Below, in pieces: positions 47,628-61,400 of a stretch of DNA of 64,000 nt. Position 1 is the first letter of the stretch, and each line of letters opens with the position of its first letter. The notes below the pieces were generated by a model. That model was not told where the DNA came from. It did not search any database and worked only from the letters and a program-made list of their open reading frames with translations. Both the position numbers and the translations under genes were made by a program. Origin of the DNA: Neurospora tetrasperma FGSC 2508 (lineage: Eukaryota > Ascomycota > Sordariomycetes > Sordariales > Sordariaceae); contig NW_009799100.1 in assembly GCF_000213175.1 (NCBI RefSeq), forward strand, positions 4,467,099 through 4,531,098, read 5' to 3'.

Positions 47628-49438
47628 GTATTAAGAAAGGATGACAGAGAGACACAGGGAAAAGAGGGAAATAGAGAGGCGATAGCGTACTGCAAAAGTT
47701 ATGCTCGGCCCGAAAAAGTGTTCATTTTGTTACGGTCAGGGATTGCTTATAGGTTAAGGCTCTCGGTGTGTTCAGGGCTCGGTTCTTGGTTTGAAGCATA
47801 GGCGTTAAGGTTCAGCTTTATTGGTTATTTCATGTCCGAGACAAGTTTTCGGTTCGAGTATCATGATGGGATGTCCAGAAGGAAACGCTGGTGGGTGGTT
47901 TATGGGGACACTGGGAACTTGACGGCCTGATTCAGGAAATGGATGCGCTGAATTAGGTATAGACATGGTTGTTGGGCGATTGCTCGAATTGACGCTAGTG
48001 TGTTGTCGCTGTCCAGAAACAATCCCCATCGTTCACATGGTTTTTTTTCTTTTTCCTTTTTTTTTTTTTTTTTTTTTTCTTCCTTTCTTTCCTCATGCAG
48101 GTTGAGCACCTCTATGGCTGGTGTTTTGGGACGAGGGTCCTTGCCAGGTAGGTCTGTTAATCCCACCCCTTCATATGGAGGGCTTCTGATCTCTCGATGA
48201 CTCTGTGCCTACACGCAGGAACCATCCTGCATATGTGGCTTACGTGATACAACAGGCCTCGAGTGATGAGAGATGTACTGGAAGTTCCCGGTGTGTCCAA
48301 AACTCGACGGTAGACACGGATAGCCTGGAATTTAGAGCTACGATATGAGCGTAGAAAACCCCGCCATGTTAGGTGTGTCTTCTAGATCTACACCCTTGAC
48401 CGTTGAAGCCTGATGTTTCGTATATGACTGACCAATGAAAAGCCGCAAATCTCCAAAGTCAGGGGTTCTGATACATGGATTCGCCGCCTTCGTTTCGCGA
48501 CACTGCGACAGGGCTTGGATTGGGCCACAGCACAGGGTCGCGAGTTCCGCGCCCCGTCCCTTCCCTTCGCTCTGGGGCAGGGACCGGAACGCGGGCGGCG
48601 CCCACCATGGACCCCCTCTTGGACCACAAGCCAGCACCACGGGCAGTTACTGTGTACACTTCCTCGGTCGCAAACCGAAGATTCTCACGAAAACGCATCA
48701 TCCCACCGAAAAACAACAACCCACAGAAAGTCTACAAGGGCAACATCAGCACAACACCAACAACGGACAAAGGGGAAGCTATCCTCAGCCCGTGGTTGTT
48801 GCTGCAAGAGTAAACACCCAACTCTTTGACTTTTCTAAGCTACTCATCTAACGACACTCTTTCGTCTGGACAAACAGCTGAACTTTTGCGCACACCGCCC
48901 GCCCGCCCGCCGCACATCCCCGTCCGATAGATAGAGCACATCCACATTAGAGCAGAGCAGGAAAGAAAGATACCCCACGATCGTCTTCTCTTCCCCGTCT
49001 ACCGACTACACCACCATACTATTCGGCTTTTGCTTCAGCTTTTTTTTCTTCTTCTTTTTCTGCGACTGCGCCCTCGAGAACCAGTAGAGCCCACTCCAGT
49101 CGCGCCCTTCCCTTCGATTCCATTGCTCTTGCTTGCCCGCTGTGCGCTACTAGCTCGAGTAAGGTACCTCTAGTGTCGGATACCTCCCGCTAAAGCTTCG
49201 CGTCAGTGAGTGCTACTGTATCTCGAACCACAAACGGGCAGCGACGACTTTACCACAACACTCACCCGACGTCCCCGACGACGAGCCCTACCACCATCTA
49301 CCTGTGCCGTGCGCTGTAGAGACCGACCCAGATGAAATGATCGATTAGACCGTCGAGTCCCGAACCTACCTACATCTTGCCATACCCTACCTATCGTCTC
49401 ACTTCCGAACGCACCTCTCTCGGTAGTCCATCGCCATC
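47628..49438. other. Intergenic region with ro-1 promoter and leader
   Basis: It contains the 3' flank of the FAR1-type gene, a T-rich tract at 48041-48095, a short GCCC repeat near 48897-48912 and a C/T-rich leader before the dynein ATG. Frames at 48388-48851 overlap on both strands and are not convincing. Confidence 0.55.
48041..48095. repeat. Poly-T/pyrimidine tract
   Basis: About 55 nt of mostly T with a few C. A frame that crosses it on the other strand gives a Lys/Glu run and is not a gene. Confidence 0.85.
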
Positions 49439-52400
49439 ATGACGGATTCGGTGCCTTCGCCCCCTCCCCAGCCGAGCCCGGACGCCAATGGCGTTGCGAC
49501 CACGCCGTTTGCTGCTGTCGATCCTGTCAAGGTTGTCGACCATCTCGTCCTCCTGCTTGAAGCTACCCTCGGCGCAAAGCGAGACGAGCTCGAAGCTCCC
49601 GGCAGTCTCCTGTCCAAGGTTCGCTATTCGGACACCGTTCAGCGTTGCTCTCGCTTTGCCTTGGATACCCAGGTTGCCCTGTACATACAGAAAGATCTTG
49701 CTCCCACCACTACACTTGATGGAGATAATGGAGCCGAGGCTGAAGAGCGTACGTTCGGTGCTTCCACTTTGCACGCGTTGAGAAATGTAGCTAACACACG
49801 CTTCACTGCGATAGCCGAGCCTACCCATGTGTATACTATTTCAAGCGATCTGACCTCGTCCCCAACGACTGTTGCCTACCTCGTCTTGCTGAAACGCCCT
49901 CAGCCTCTCGACCCTATCGTCCCGCTCACCTCCCAGATCCAGATGCTCAACCTGCCGGGCCCTGCATACCTATCAACGAGCGGCAGCGAGCAGGGACCTA
50001 CCAGCTCCCCTTACGAGATTCTCCAGCTGTATCTCCACAACGGTCTTGCTCCATATTTCGATGCGAGCACCAAAAGCCAGCAGTTGCTCAACGGTGCCAG
50101 GGGCCGTCCCGATGTCGATGCCAAGACTGGAATTCCTGTGACCAAGAAGCGCTGGACGGAGCTGGAACTGAGTCTGTCTCACCTCCAGCAAAATGTCGAG
50201 ATCCCCGAGGTGTCTCTGCCCTTTCACCCTCTCGTACAGAGTACGCTTGAGGAAGCGGCCACCAAGAATGTCAAACCCTCCATCGACCTTCTTCCAGCCA
50301 CCGTGCTAGCGGACAGCACGTTCCTTAACAACCTGCAGGCCACTGTCAACAACTGGATCAAGTCTATTCAGGTGATTACCAAGATGACGAGGGACCCGAC
50401 GACCGGCACGGCCAACCAAGAAATCAACTTCTGGTTGTCCATGGAGGCAGCCCTCGAGGGAATCGAGAACCAACTGCGGAGTGAGGGCGTTATGCTCACG
50501 CTTGATATTCTCAAGCATGCCAAGCGTTTCCAGGCCACTGTCAGTTTCACGGCTGATACGGGCTTGAAGGAGGCCATGGAAAAGGTTCAAAAGTACAATC
50601 AGCTCATGAGAGATTTCCCGCTCGATGAGCTGTTGTCTGCCACTACCCTCACAAAGGTTCAGGAATCTATTGGGCAGATCTTTGGCCACCTCAACAAGAA
50701 GCTGAGGATATGCCCATATCCCATTCGCCGCGCACTTCCCTTGGTCGAAGCCATTTCTGGTGACTTGGACGAGGTCCTACACCGACTGCTTCCTGGAACG
50801 GAGCTGGTCAAACTCGACTATGAAGAGTTCAAGGGTGTCATGAAGCAGGCGGGCAGCATCTTCCGCGCCTGGGACGAAAGCATCAAAGAATTCACCAATG
50901 TCGCTCGTGAAGTGACTCGCCGGCGCAACGAGAAGTTTATTCCTATCAAGATTAACCCACGTCACGCTGAGCTGCAGTCTCGCTTGGACTATGTCCACAA
51001 CTTCCGTGATAACCACGAGCAACTCCAAAAGACGATTATTAACGTGCTGGGTCCCAAGGCCACTGTTAATGGCATTGTTACGGCGTCTGGCGCTAATGGC
51101 GTCGCTGTAGTCGAGGAAATCGGCGATGTGGACGCGGTTGATGAGGTTAAGCAAGCTTGGGAGGCTTTGAAGGATGTCGATTTGCTTGATTGTACCCGTG
51201 AAGGCACCGAAAAATGGGTACGCGCAGAGAATATCTACAACGAGCGCACTGCTCGTGTGGAGAATTCCATCATCGCCCGCCTTCGTGATCGTCTGGCTAC
51301 GGCCAAGAACGCCAACGAGATGTTTCGCGTCTTCTCCAAATTTAACGCCCTGTTCGTGCGTCCCAAGATTCGTGGTGCTATCGCAGAGTACCAAACACAG
51401 CTCATCGACAACGTAAAGCAGGCCATTAGCTCTCTGCACGAGCGTTTCAAGCAGCAATATGGCCACTCGGAGGCTCATGCTATGGCTCAGCTTCACGATC
51501 TGCCACCGGTGTCAGGTGCTATAATATGGGCCAGACAAATTGAGCGGCAACTTGACCAGTATATGAAGAAGGTGGAGCAAGTCCTTGGCTCAGATTGGGC
51601 TCTTCATACCGAGGGCCAAAAGCTTCAGAATGAGAGTGATCTGTTCAGGAAGAAGCTGGATACCAGGCCCATCTTTGAGGCTTGGCTTCATGATGTCCAG
51701 AGGAAGCAGATATCCATCTCCGGCTTGCTGTTCACCATCAATAGGATTCGCTCTGCTGGAAACATCCTCGAGTTGGCCGTGAACTTCGACGCGCAGGTCA
51801 TCGCGTTGTTCAAGGAAACCCGAAATCTGCTTTGGCTCAACTACCCTGTCCCCCATTCGGTCAACAACGTGGCCAAAGAGGCAAAACGCGTATATCCCTT
51901 TGCTGTCAGTCTGATGGAAAGTGTCAGGACATTTGCCCAGACAAACCGCCAGATTTCTGACATGTCCGAGGTTGCTGTGCTGCTGAGCGGCCACCGCAAC
52001 GATGTGTACACGCTGATCTCCAAGGGCATACCGCTCCGGTGGGAGACATTCGTCAATACCTACGAAGTGCACTTCAAGCCAACTTTCAATCCCAACACCC
52101 CACTGGGCCAGACAGGCTCCAAGGTTAGCGAGACGAAGCATGTCATGTTCATCCGCGAGTTCGCTGCTTCGGTTTCGTTGCTGCAGTCCAAGACTCTCCT
52201 TCTTGCCAATATCTATGTCACGGTACAAAAGGCACTCAACGAGCTCAAGACCTGTCCTTACGAGGCATCGGCCTTCCAGTCACGCCTCGAAACCATCCAG
52301 CATGCAGTTGACCAGCTGAACTTGGAGCAGTACGTCAACCTTGGTTACTGGGTGGAGCGCATGAACAGGCAAATCAAGGATGTTCTGTATACTCGTTTGC

Positions 52401-55400
52401 AGGTCGCAATTCAGGCTTGGATACAGGCATTTGAAGATGAGGATGTTGAGCGTCCGAGCGAGCGCAAGAGGCTTCTGGAAATCGCTTCTCCTGATGCGGC
52501 GAAGTCGATTGGTCCGGTTATCAAGAGTCTGGTGCACGAAATTACCATGCGGAATCAAGTTATTTATCTCGACCCGCCTCTCGAATACGCAAGAGCCAGC
52601 TGGTTTGCCCAGTTGCAGGACTGGATTGGGGTTATCTGCAACCTAAAGAAGATCAAGGCGACCAGGTACACCATGAGCCTTAGCACAGAAGTGGTTGATG
52701 AGCCGCGCTTCAATGATCTTCCCGGTGATTGTACTGAGGAGCTTCTCAGGGTGCAGACTTCAGTGGAGAAGAAGATTCGCGAGATTGGCGCTTATGTCGA
52801 CAAGTGGTTGCAGTTCCAGTCGCTCTGGGATCTCCAATCCGAGCATGTCTATGATGTTCTTGGTGACCAGCTTTCAAGGTGGCTCCAGCTTCTTCAGGAG
52901 ATTCGCAAGACCAGGCAAACATTCGATACCACTGAGGTTAGCCGCTCGTTTGGCCACATCACCATTGACTATGATCAGGTCCAGACAAAGGTCAATGCCA
53001 AGTACGATCAGTGGCAGCAGGATATTCTCATCAAATTTGCCAGCCGCCTCGGAAACCGCATGCGTGAAGTGTATGCCGAGCTCGAGAAGGCTCGCAAGGA
53101 CCTCGAGGGCCAGGCAATGACGGCCAACTCCACGGCCGAGGCCGTCCGGTTCATCACGATTGTCCAGAGCTGCACTAGACAGGTTAAGCTGTGGGCTCCC
53201 GAGATTGAAACCTTTAGGCAGGGTGAATCGACTCTTGTCCGCCAGCGATACCATTTCCAGAATGACTGGTTGCATGCCGAGCAGGTGGATGGCATGTGGG
53301 ATATGCTCAATGAACTGCTTGCCCGCAAGAGCAAGATTGTTACCGACCAGTCGGATGCCCTTCGCGCCAAGATCACTGCCGAGGACAAGGTGGTCAACGA
53401 CAAGATTGCCGAGATCGCTCACCAGTGGAACGAAGAGAAGCCCGTGTCTGGCACCATTGCTCCGGACGTCGCCTCTGCCACCCTCACGCATTTTGAGCAG
53501 CGCATTACCAAGTTGCAGGAGGAGTCGGCCATGGTTGCCAAGGCCAAGGAGGCGCTCGATTTGGCGCCAACTCCTGACACTTCGCTTGGTGTTATCCTCG
53601 AAGAAGTTCAAGACTTCAAGTCTGTTTGGGCGTCACTGTCTACCATCTGGAAGAACCTCAATGAGCTTCGTGAGACGCTTTGGAACAGTGTTCAGCCGAG
53701 AAAGATCCGTGCGTCGATCGATAATCTTATCAAAATGACCAAGGAGATGCCGAGCAGAATGAGACAGTATGCTGCGTTCGAGCATATCCAGAACGTGCTG
53801 AGGCAGCTGATGAAGGTTAATTCTATTCTGGGCGAGCTCAAGTCGGAGGCTGTGCGTGATAGGCATTGGACCAAGATCTACAAGCAAATCAAGCCAGGTA
53901 AACGCTACTCTCCTGTCTCAATGACCCTTGGAGACGTCTGGGATCTGAACCTCGTCGCTACTGAGGTGATTGTCAAGGATATCATTATCCAGGCTCAAGG
54001 TGAAATGGCCCTCGAGGAGTTCCTCAAACAGGTCCGCGAGACATGGACGAACTACGGTCTTGAGCTTGTGCAGTACCAGCAGAAGTGTCGCCTTATCCGT
54101 GGCTGGGACGACCTTTTTGCTAAGTGCAGTGAGAACTTGAACTCGCTCCAGGCCATGAAGCACTCTCCTTATTACAAGGAGTTCGAGGAGGAGGCGTCCT
54201 CTTGGGAAGAGAAACTCAACCGCGTGCATGTCTTGTTTGATATCTGGATAGACGTCCAACGCCAGTGGGTTTATTTGGAAGGCGTATTCCACGGCAACGC
54301 GGATATCAAGCATCTGCTGCCCATCGAATCTTCTCGCTTCCAGAACATTAACAGTGAATTCTTGGCGGTTATGAAGAAGGTCTACAAGCAGCCCAATGTC
54401 TTGGACGTGCTGAACATCCCCAATGTCCAGAAGTCTCTTGAGCGCCTCGCTGAGCTGCTCAACAAGATCCAAAAGGCGCTCGGCGAGTATCTCGAGAAGG
54501 AGCGTGTTTCATTCCCAAGATTTTACTTCGTTGGTGACGAAGATTTGCTGGAGATGATTGGTAACAGCAACGACACCATGCGCATTGCCAAGCATTTCAA
54601 GAAGATGTTCGCTGGCCTCAACGGTCTTGTCATGGATGATGAGGGAGTCATCTCCGGCTTTACCAGCAAAGAAGGCGAGACAGTCAGACTCAAGAAGGAG
54701 ATCAACCTCGTGAAGACCCCCAGGATCAACGACTGGCTCGCGCTGCTGGAGAATGGTATGAAGGTTACGCTTGCCGAACTGCTCGCTGAGGCAGTGGACG
54801 AGTTTACACCCATTTTCTCGAGCGAAAACGTTGATCGCGACGCCCTGATCAAGTTCATGAACACCTACCCCAGTCAGATCGTCGTGCTCGCTACGCAGGT
54901 GGTTTGGACCACCGCGGTGGACCAGGCACTCGCCGATGGCGGAAAGGACCTCCAGTTGCTGTTTGACCGCGAAGTTCAGGTCCTTCGGATGCTTGCTGAT
55001 ACTGTTCTCGGCGATCTTGAAGTCCTGCTTCGGAAGAAGTGCGAGCAGCTTATCACTGAATGCGTCCACCAGCGCGATGTGATTGAGAAGCTCGTCAAAC
55101 TTAACGCCAACTCCAACACACACTACATGTGGCTTCTGCAGATGCGCTATGTTTACAACCCAGAAGGGGACTTTCTCCAGCGTCTGCACATCAAGATGGC
55201 CAATGCCAAGCTTAACTATGGCTTTGAATATCTCGGTGTTCCTGATCGACTTGTTCGCACGCCGCTTACAGACAGGTGCTTCCTCACTCTCACCCAAGCT
55301 CTGTGCCAGCGGTTGGGTGGTTCGCCATATGGTCCTGCTGGAACAGGTAAGACGGAGTCCGTCAAGGCGCTCGGTCTACAGCTCGGTCGCTTCACGCTGG

Positions 55401-58400
55401 TCTTCTGCTGTGATGATACCTTTGACAACCAGGCCATGGGCCGTATCTTCCTCGGTATCTGCCAGGTCGGTGCTTGGGGCTGCTTCGATGAGTTCAACCG
55501 TCTTGAGGAGAAGATTCTCTCGGCTGTCTCGCAACAGATCCAGGATATCCAGCTCGGCCTGAAGATGGGCGCCGAAGATGAAAAGGCGCAGATCGAGCTT
55601 GACGGCAGACAAATCCACGTCAACGCCAACGCCGGTATTTTCATTACCATGAACCCTGGTTACGCTGGCCGTTCCAACCTGCCCGATAACTTGAAGAAGC
55701 TGTTCAGGAGCGTGGCCATGTCGAAGCCCGACAAGGAGCTCATTGCTGAGGTCATGCTATACTCCCAGGGCTTCAATCAGGCAAAGCAGTTGAGTAAGCA
55801 TACTGTGCCGTTCTTCGACCAGTGCTCTCAAAAACTGTCCAAGCAGGCGCATTACGACTTCGGTCTCAGAGCCCTCAAGAGCGTGCTGGTTAGTTCCGGT
55901 GGCCTGAAGCGCGCCAGACTGCTGGAGACCGGCGAGGCTGAGTCGCTTGGCCCTGAAGATGTTGTCGAGCCTGAGATTATCGTGCAAAGCATCAGAGAAA
56001 CAATTGCCCCCAAGTTGATCAAGTCCGATGTGGAGATCATGATGGAGATTGAAAGTGTTTGCTTCCCTGGTGTGAAGTACGTACCTGCCAGCCTCGAGAA
56101 GCTGCAAGAGGCCATCAGGCGTTTGGCGGCAGAAAGGCAGCTGGTGGTCAACGACATCTGGATGACCAAGGTCCTGCAGCTTTATCAGATCCAAAAGATT
56201 CACCATGGTGTCATGATGGTGGGCAACTCTGGCTCGGGCAAGTCGGCTGCATGGCGGTTGTTGCTCGACGCCCTACAGCAAACGGAGAACGTCGAGGGCG
56301 TCTCTCATGTCATTGACAGCAAGGTCATGTCTAAGGAAGCTCTCTATGGCAACCTGGATTCTACCACCAGAGAGTGGACTGATGGTCTGTTCACCAGTAT
56401 TCTCCGCAAGATCGTTGATAACCTTCGTGGAGAGGACGCCAAGCGCCACTGGATCGTCTTTGACGGTGATGTCGACCCCGAATGGGTCGAAAACTTGAAC
56501 AGTGTTCTCGACGACAACAAGCTTCTCACTTTGCCCAACGGTGAGCGTCTTAACCTCCCACCCAACGTTCGGATCATGTTCGAGGTCGAAAATCTCAAGT
56601 ATGCCACCCTCGCTACTGTCAGTCGATGCGGTATGGTTTGGTTCAGCGAGGACACCGTCACACCCGATATGATGGTTTCCAACTACATTGAGACCTTGCG
56701 AACCGTCGCCTTCGAAGACCTCGACGAGGATGCGGTCGCTACAGGCCAGAGCTCTGCTAAGGCACTGGCTGTCCAGAGCCAAGCCGCTGATCTGCTCCAA
56801 GAGTTCTTGACGAGAGACAACCTGATCAATGAGGTTCTCAAGGAGGCTGCAAACTACGAGCACATCATGGAGTTCACAGTCGCGAGAGTGCTTAGTACCT
56901 TGTTCTCGCTCCTGAACAAGGCTGTCAGAGATATCATCGAGTACAACTCCGCTCACGTTGATTTCCCTATGGATCCAGAACAGGTGGAGGGGTATATTGC
57001 CAAAAAGGTGCTCCTTGCTTTGGTCTGGGCACTCACTGGTGATTGCCCTCTCAAGGATCGCAAGGCCTTTGGTGACAAGGTCGCAGGATTGGCGAGCTTC
57101 GGATCACCGCCACTGGATGGCACGAGCTCGTTGATTGACTTTACCGTCACAATGCCTCAGGGCGAATGGCAGACTTGGCAGCAGCATGTTCCTACCATCG
57201 AGGTTAACACCCACTCGGTAACTCAGACTGATGTCGTCATCCCCACGCTCGATACCATCCGTCACGAGGATGTGTTGTACTCATGGCTAGCTGAGCATAA
57301 GCCGCTGCTTCTTTGCGGTCCTCCGGGTTCCGGTAAGACGATGACGCTGTTTAGCGCTCTAAGGAAATTGCCCAACATGGAGGTCGTCGGCCTCAACTTC
57401 TCGAGTGCTACTACACCGGACCTACTCATCAAGACTTTCGAGCAGTATTGCGAGTACAAGAAAACCTTGAACGGTGTTATGCTTTCGCCTACCCAGATTG
57501 GACGCTGGCTTGTCATCTTCTGTGATGAAATCAACTTGCCTGCTCCCGACAAGTACGGTACTCAGCGTGCCATTTCCTTCCTCCGCCAGCTGGTTGAACA
57601 CAACGGCTTCTGGAGAACGTCAGACAAGGCATGGGTCACTCTTGATAGAATCCAGTTTGTCGGTGCTTGCAATCCTCCTACCGATGCTGGTCGTACGCCC
57701 ATGGGCGCGAGATTCCTCAGACACGCACCTCTCATCATGGTTGATTACCCCGGTGAGCTGTCGCTCATGCAGATCTATGGCAGCTTCAACGCGGCCGTTC
57801 TCAAGGTCATTCCCTCGCTGCGCGGATACGCCGAGGCACTTACCCAGGCCATGGTGCGCTTCTATCTCGAGTCGCAAGAACGGTTCACACCCAAGATTCA
57901 ACCGCACTATGTCTACAGTCCTCGTGAATTGACGAGATGGGTGCGTGGTGTGTACGAAGCCATCAGGCCGCTTGAGACCTTGTCCGTCGAGGGCCTCATC
58001 CGTATCTGGGCCCACGAAGCGCTGCGTCTGTTCCAAGACAGATTGGTTGACGAGGAAGAGCGCAAGTGGACTGATGATGCGGTGCGCAGAATTGCCATGG
58101 AGTACTTCCCTACGATCGATGAACACAAGGCGCTTGGCGGACCTATCCTTTTCTCTAACTGGCTATCCAAGAATTACGTACCGGTCGATCGCGAGCAGTT
58201 GCGCGATTTCGTCAAGGCCAGACTCAAGACTTTCTGCGAGGAAGAGGTTGATGTGCCCCTCATTCTGTTCAACGATGTCCTGGAGCATGTCTTGCGCATT
58301 GATCGTGTGTTCAGGCAGCCTCAAGGCCATTTGATTCTCATTGGTGTCAGTGGCTCGGGCAAGACGACGCTGTCAAGATTTGTGGCTTGGATGAACGGTT

Positions 58401-61400
58401 TGAAGGTGTTCCAGATCAAGGTGCATGGCAAGTATTCGGCGGAGGACTTTGATGAAGATCTGAGGGAGGTGTTGAGGAGGTGTGGTTGCAAGGGAGAGAA
58501 GATCTGTTTCATTATGGATGAGTCCAACGTGCTGGATTCCGGTTTCCTCGAAAGGATGAATACCCTTCTCGCTAACGCGGAGGTGCCGGGCCTGTTCGAG
58601 GGTGATGATCTTGCTGCGCTCATGACAGCTTGCAAGGAAGGCGCGCAGCGCCAGGGCTTGCTGCTTGATTCACAGGAAGAGCTGTACAAGTGGTTCACAG
58701 GCCAGATTGTCAAGAATCTTCACGTCGTGTTCACCATGAACCCGCCCGGTGAGGACGGCCTGTCGTCCAAGGCTGCCACGTCGCCTGCGCTCTTTAACCG
58801 TTGCGTGCTCAACTGGTTTGGAGACTGGTCCGATCAAGCACTGTTCCAAGTTGCACACGAGCTTACTCATTCTGTGGATTTGGATCGGCCGAACTGGACC
58901 GCACCGGATACCATTCCCGTTGCCTACAGGGGTCTCAACTTGCCGCCTTCGCACAGAGAGGCGGTTGTCAACGCGATGGTTTACATCCATTACTCGCTGC
59001 AGCGCTTCAATGCCAAGCTGCTCAAACAGCAGGGCAAGATCACTTTCCTCACTCCCCGCCACTTCCTCGATTTCGTTGCCCAATACGTCAAGCTATACAA
59101 CGAAAAGCGGGAAGATCTCGAAGAGCAGCAACGCCATCTCAACGTTGGTTTGGAGAAGTTGCGTGACACCGTCGACAAGGTCCGTGACCTCAGGGTCACA
59201 CTCTCGGAGAAGAAGGCTCAGTTGGAGCAGAAGGACGCTGAAGCCAACGAGAAACTGCAGCGCATGGTGGCTGATCAACGCGAGGCCGAGCAAAGGAAGA
59301 ACATCTCTCTCGAGATCCAGGCCGCGCTAGAGAAGCAGGAAGCCGAGGTTGCATCCCGCAAGAAGGTCGTGCTTGAGGATCTCGCCAGGGCAGAGCCAGC
59401 TGTCGAGGAGGCCAAGGCTTCCGTAAGCAGCATCAAGAGGCAACATCTCACGGAAGTCAGGTCTATGCCTACTCCCCCTTCTGGTGTCAAGCTTGCGCTT
59501 GAGTCCGTTTGCACGCTCATTGGCCACAAGGCGAACGACTGGAAGACGATCCAGGGTATTGTGCGCAGAGATGACTTCATTGCCAGCATTGTCAACTTCA
59601 ACAATGAGAAGCAAATGACCAAGAGTCTCAGGGTCAAGATGCGCAACGAGTTCTTGGCCAACCCGGAGTTCACTTTTGAGAAGGTCAATCGCGCGTCCAA
59701 GGCCTGCGGTCCCCTCGTGCAGTGGGTGGAGGCGCAGGTTAACTATGCTGAGATCCTGGACCGTGTTGGTCCCCTCAGGGAAGAAGTCATGTTGCTTGAG
59801 GAACAGGCTTTACAGACCAAGGCCGAGGCCAAGGCTGTTGAGCAGACAATCTCCACCCTTGAAAACAGTATCGCGCGGTACAAGACCGAGTACGCCGCAC
59901 TCATCAGCGAGACGCAAGCCATCAAGGCGGAGATGTCGAGGGTGCAGTTCAAGGTTGATAGGAGTGTCAAGCTTCTTGACAGCTTGTCGAGCGAGAGAAC
60001 TCGTTGGGAGGAGGGCAGCAGGTCTTTCGAGACACAAATCAGCACGCTTGTCGGCGACGTCCTTGTCGCGGCGGCTTTCTTGGCTTACAGCGGTCTGTAC
60101 GACCAGACCTTCCGCAAGTCGATGATGGAAGACTGGCTCCACCAGCTGCACTTGTCGGGCGTCCAGTTCAAGCAACACAACCCGATGACCGAGTATCTCT
60201 CGACTGCGGATGAGAGGCTCAGCTGGCAGGAGAACACGCTGCCTGTGGACGATTTGTGCACGGAGAATGCGATTATCCTCAAGAGATTCAACCGGTACCC
60301 GCTCATCATCGATCCTTCGGGTCGCGTTACCGAGTTCCTTAACAGGGAGTCTAAGGATCGCAAGCTTACCGTCACAAGTTTCCTGGACGATTCGTTCACC
60401 AAGGTCCTTGAAAGTTCCCTTCGTTTCGGTAATCCCATTCTCATTCAGGATGCTGAACACCTCGATCCTGTGCTCAACCACGTGCTCAACAAGGAATACC
60501 AGAAGACCGGTGGCCGTGTCCTTATCCAACTTGGCAAGCAGCAAATCGATTTCTCGCCTGCATTCAAGCTTTACCTCTCTACCAGAGATCCATCTGCTAC
60601 GTTCGCGCCGGATATTTGCAGTAGGACGACCTTTGTCAACTTCACGGTCACGCAGAGCAGTTTGCAGACGCAGTCACTCAACGAGGTTCTCAAGTCTGAG
60701 AGACCTGACGTAGATGAGAGGCGGTCCAACCTTATCAAGCTGCAGGGCGAGTTCAAGGTCCATCTCCGCCAACTTGAGAAGAAGCTGCTCCAGGCGCTCA
60801 ACGAGTCGCGTGGCAACATTCTTGATGACGACCATGTTATCGAGACACTCGAGACCCTCAAGACGGAGGCGGCCGAGATTTCAGCCAAGATGAGCAACAC
60901 CGAGGGCGTCATGGCCGAAGTGGAGCAGATCACACTGCAGTACAACATCATTGCCAGGTCTTGCAGTGCTGTCTTCGCCGTACTCGAACAGCTGCACTAT
61001 CTCAACCACTTCTACCGGTTCTCGCTGCAGTACTTCCTCGATATCTTCCATTCTGTGCTCCGCGGAAATCCCCATCTGGCAAACGAAACAAACCACAATG
61101 TTAGACGGGATATCATTGTCAAGGATCTCTTTGTGGCCACCTTCAAGCGCACCGCGCTGGGTCTCTTGCAGAAGGACCGCATCACTCTTGCTATGCTTCT
61201 TGCCCAAGCTTCGCCCTACAAGATGGACAAGGGTCTGTTGGATATCATTCTTGATGAGCGTATCGAGGGTAAGGATGTCTCGATTGATCAGAACACCCGC
61301 GAAGAAGCATTTGCGCGGGCGAAGAAGACTCCTGCTCTCAAGGACAAGATCGACGCAGTTCCAGAAGCGGATTGGGAGAAGTTCTTCACCGAGGAGTTGG

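Noticed and set aside
48388-48851. Overlapping frames of 80-140 codons upstream of ro-1
   Set aside because: Frames on both strands in a GC-rich promoter region; no domain and no splice-supported extension.
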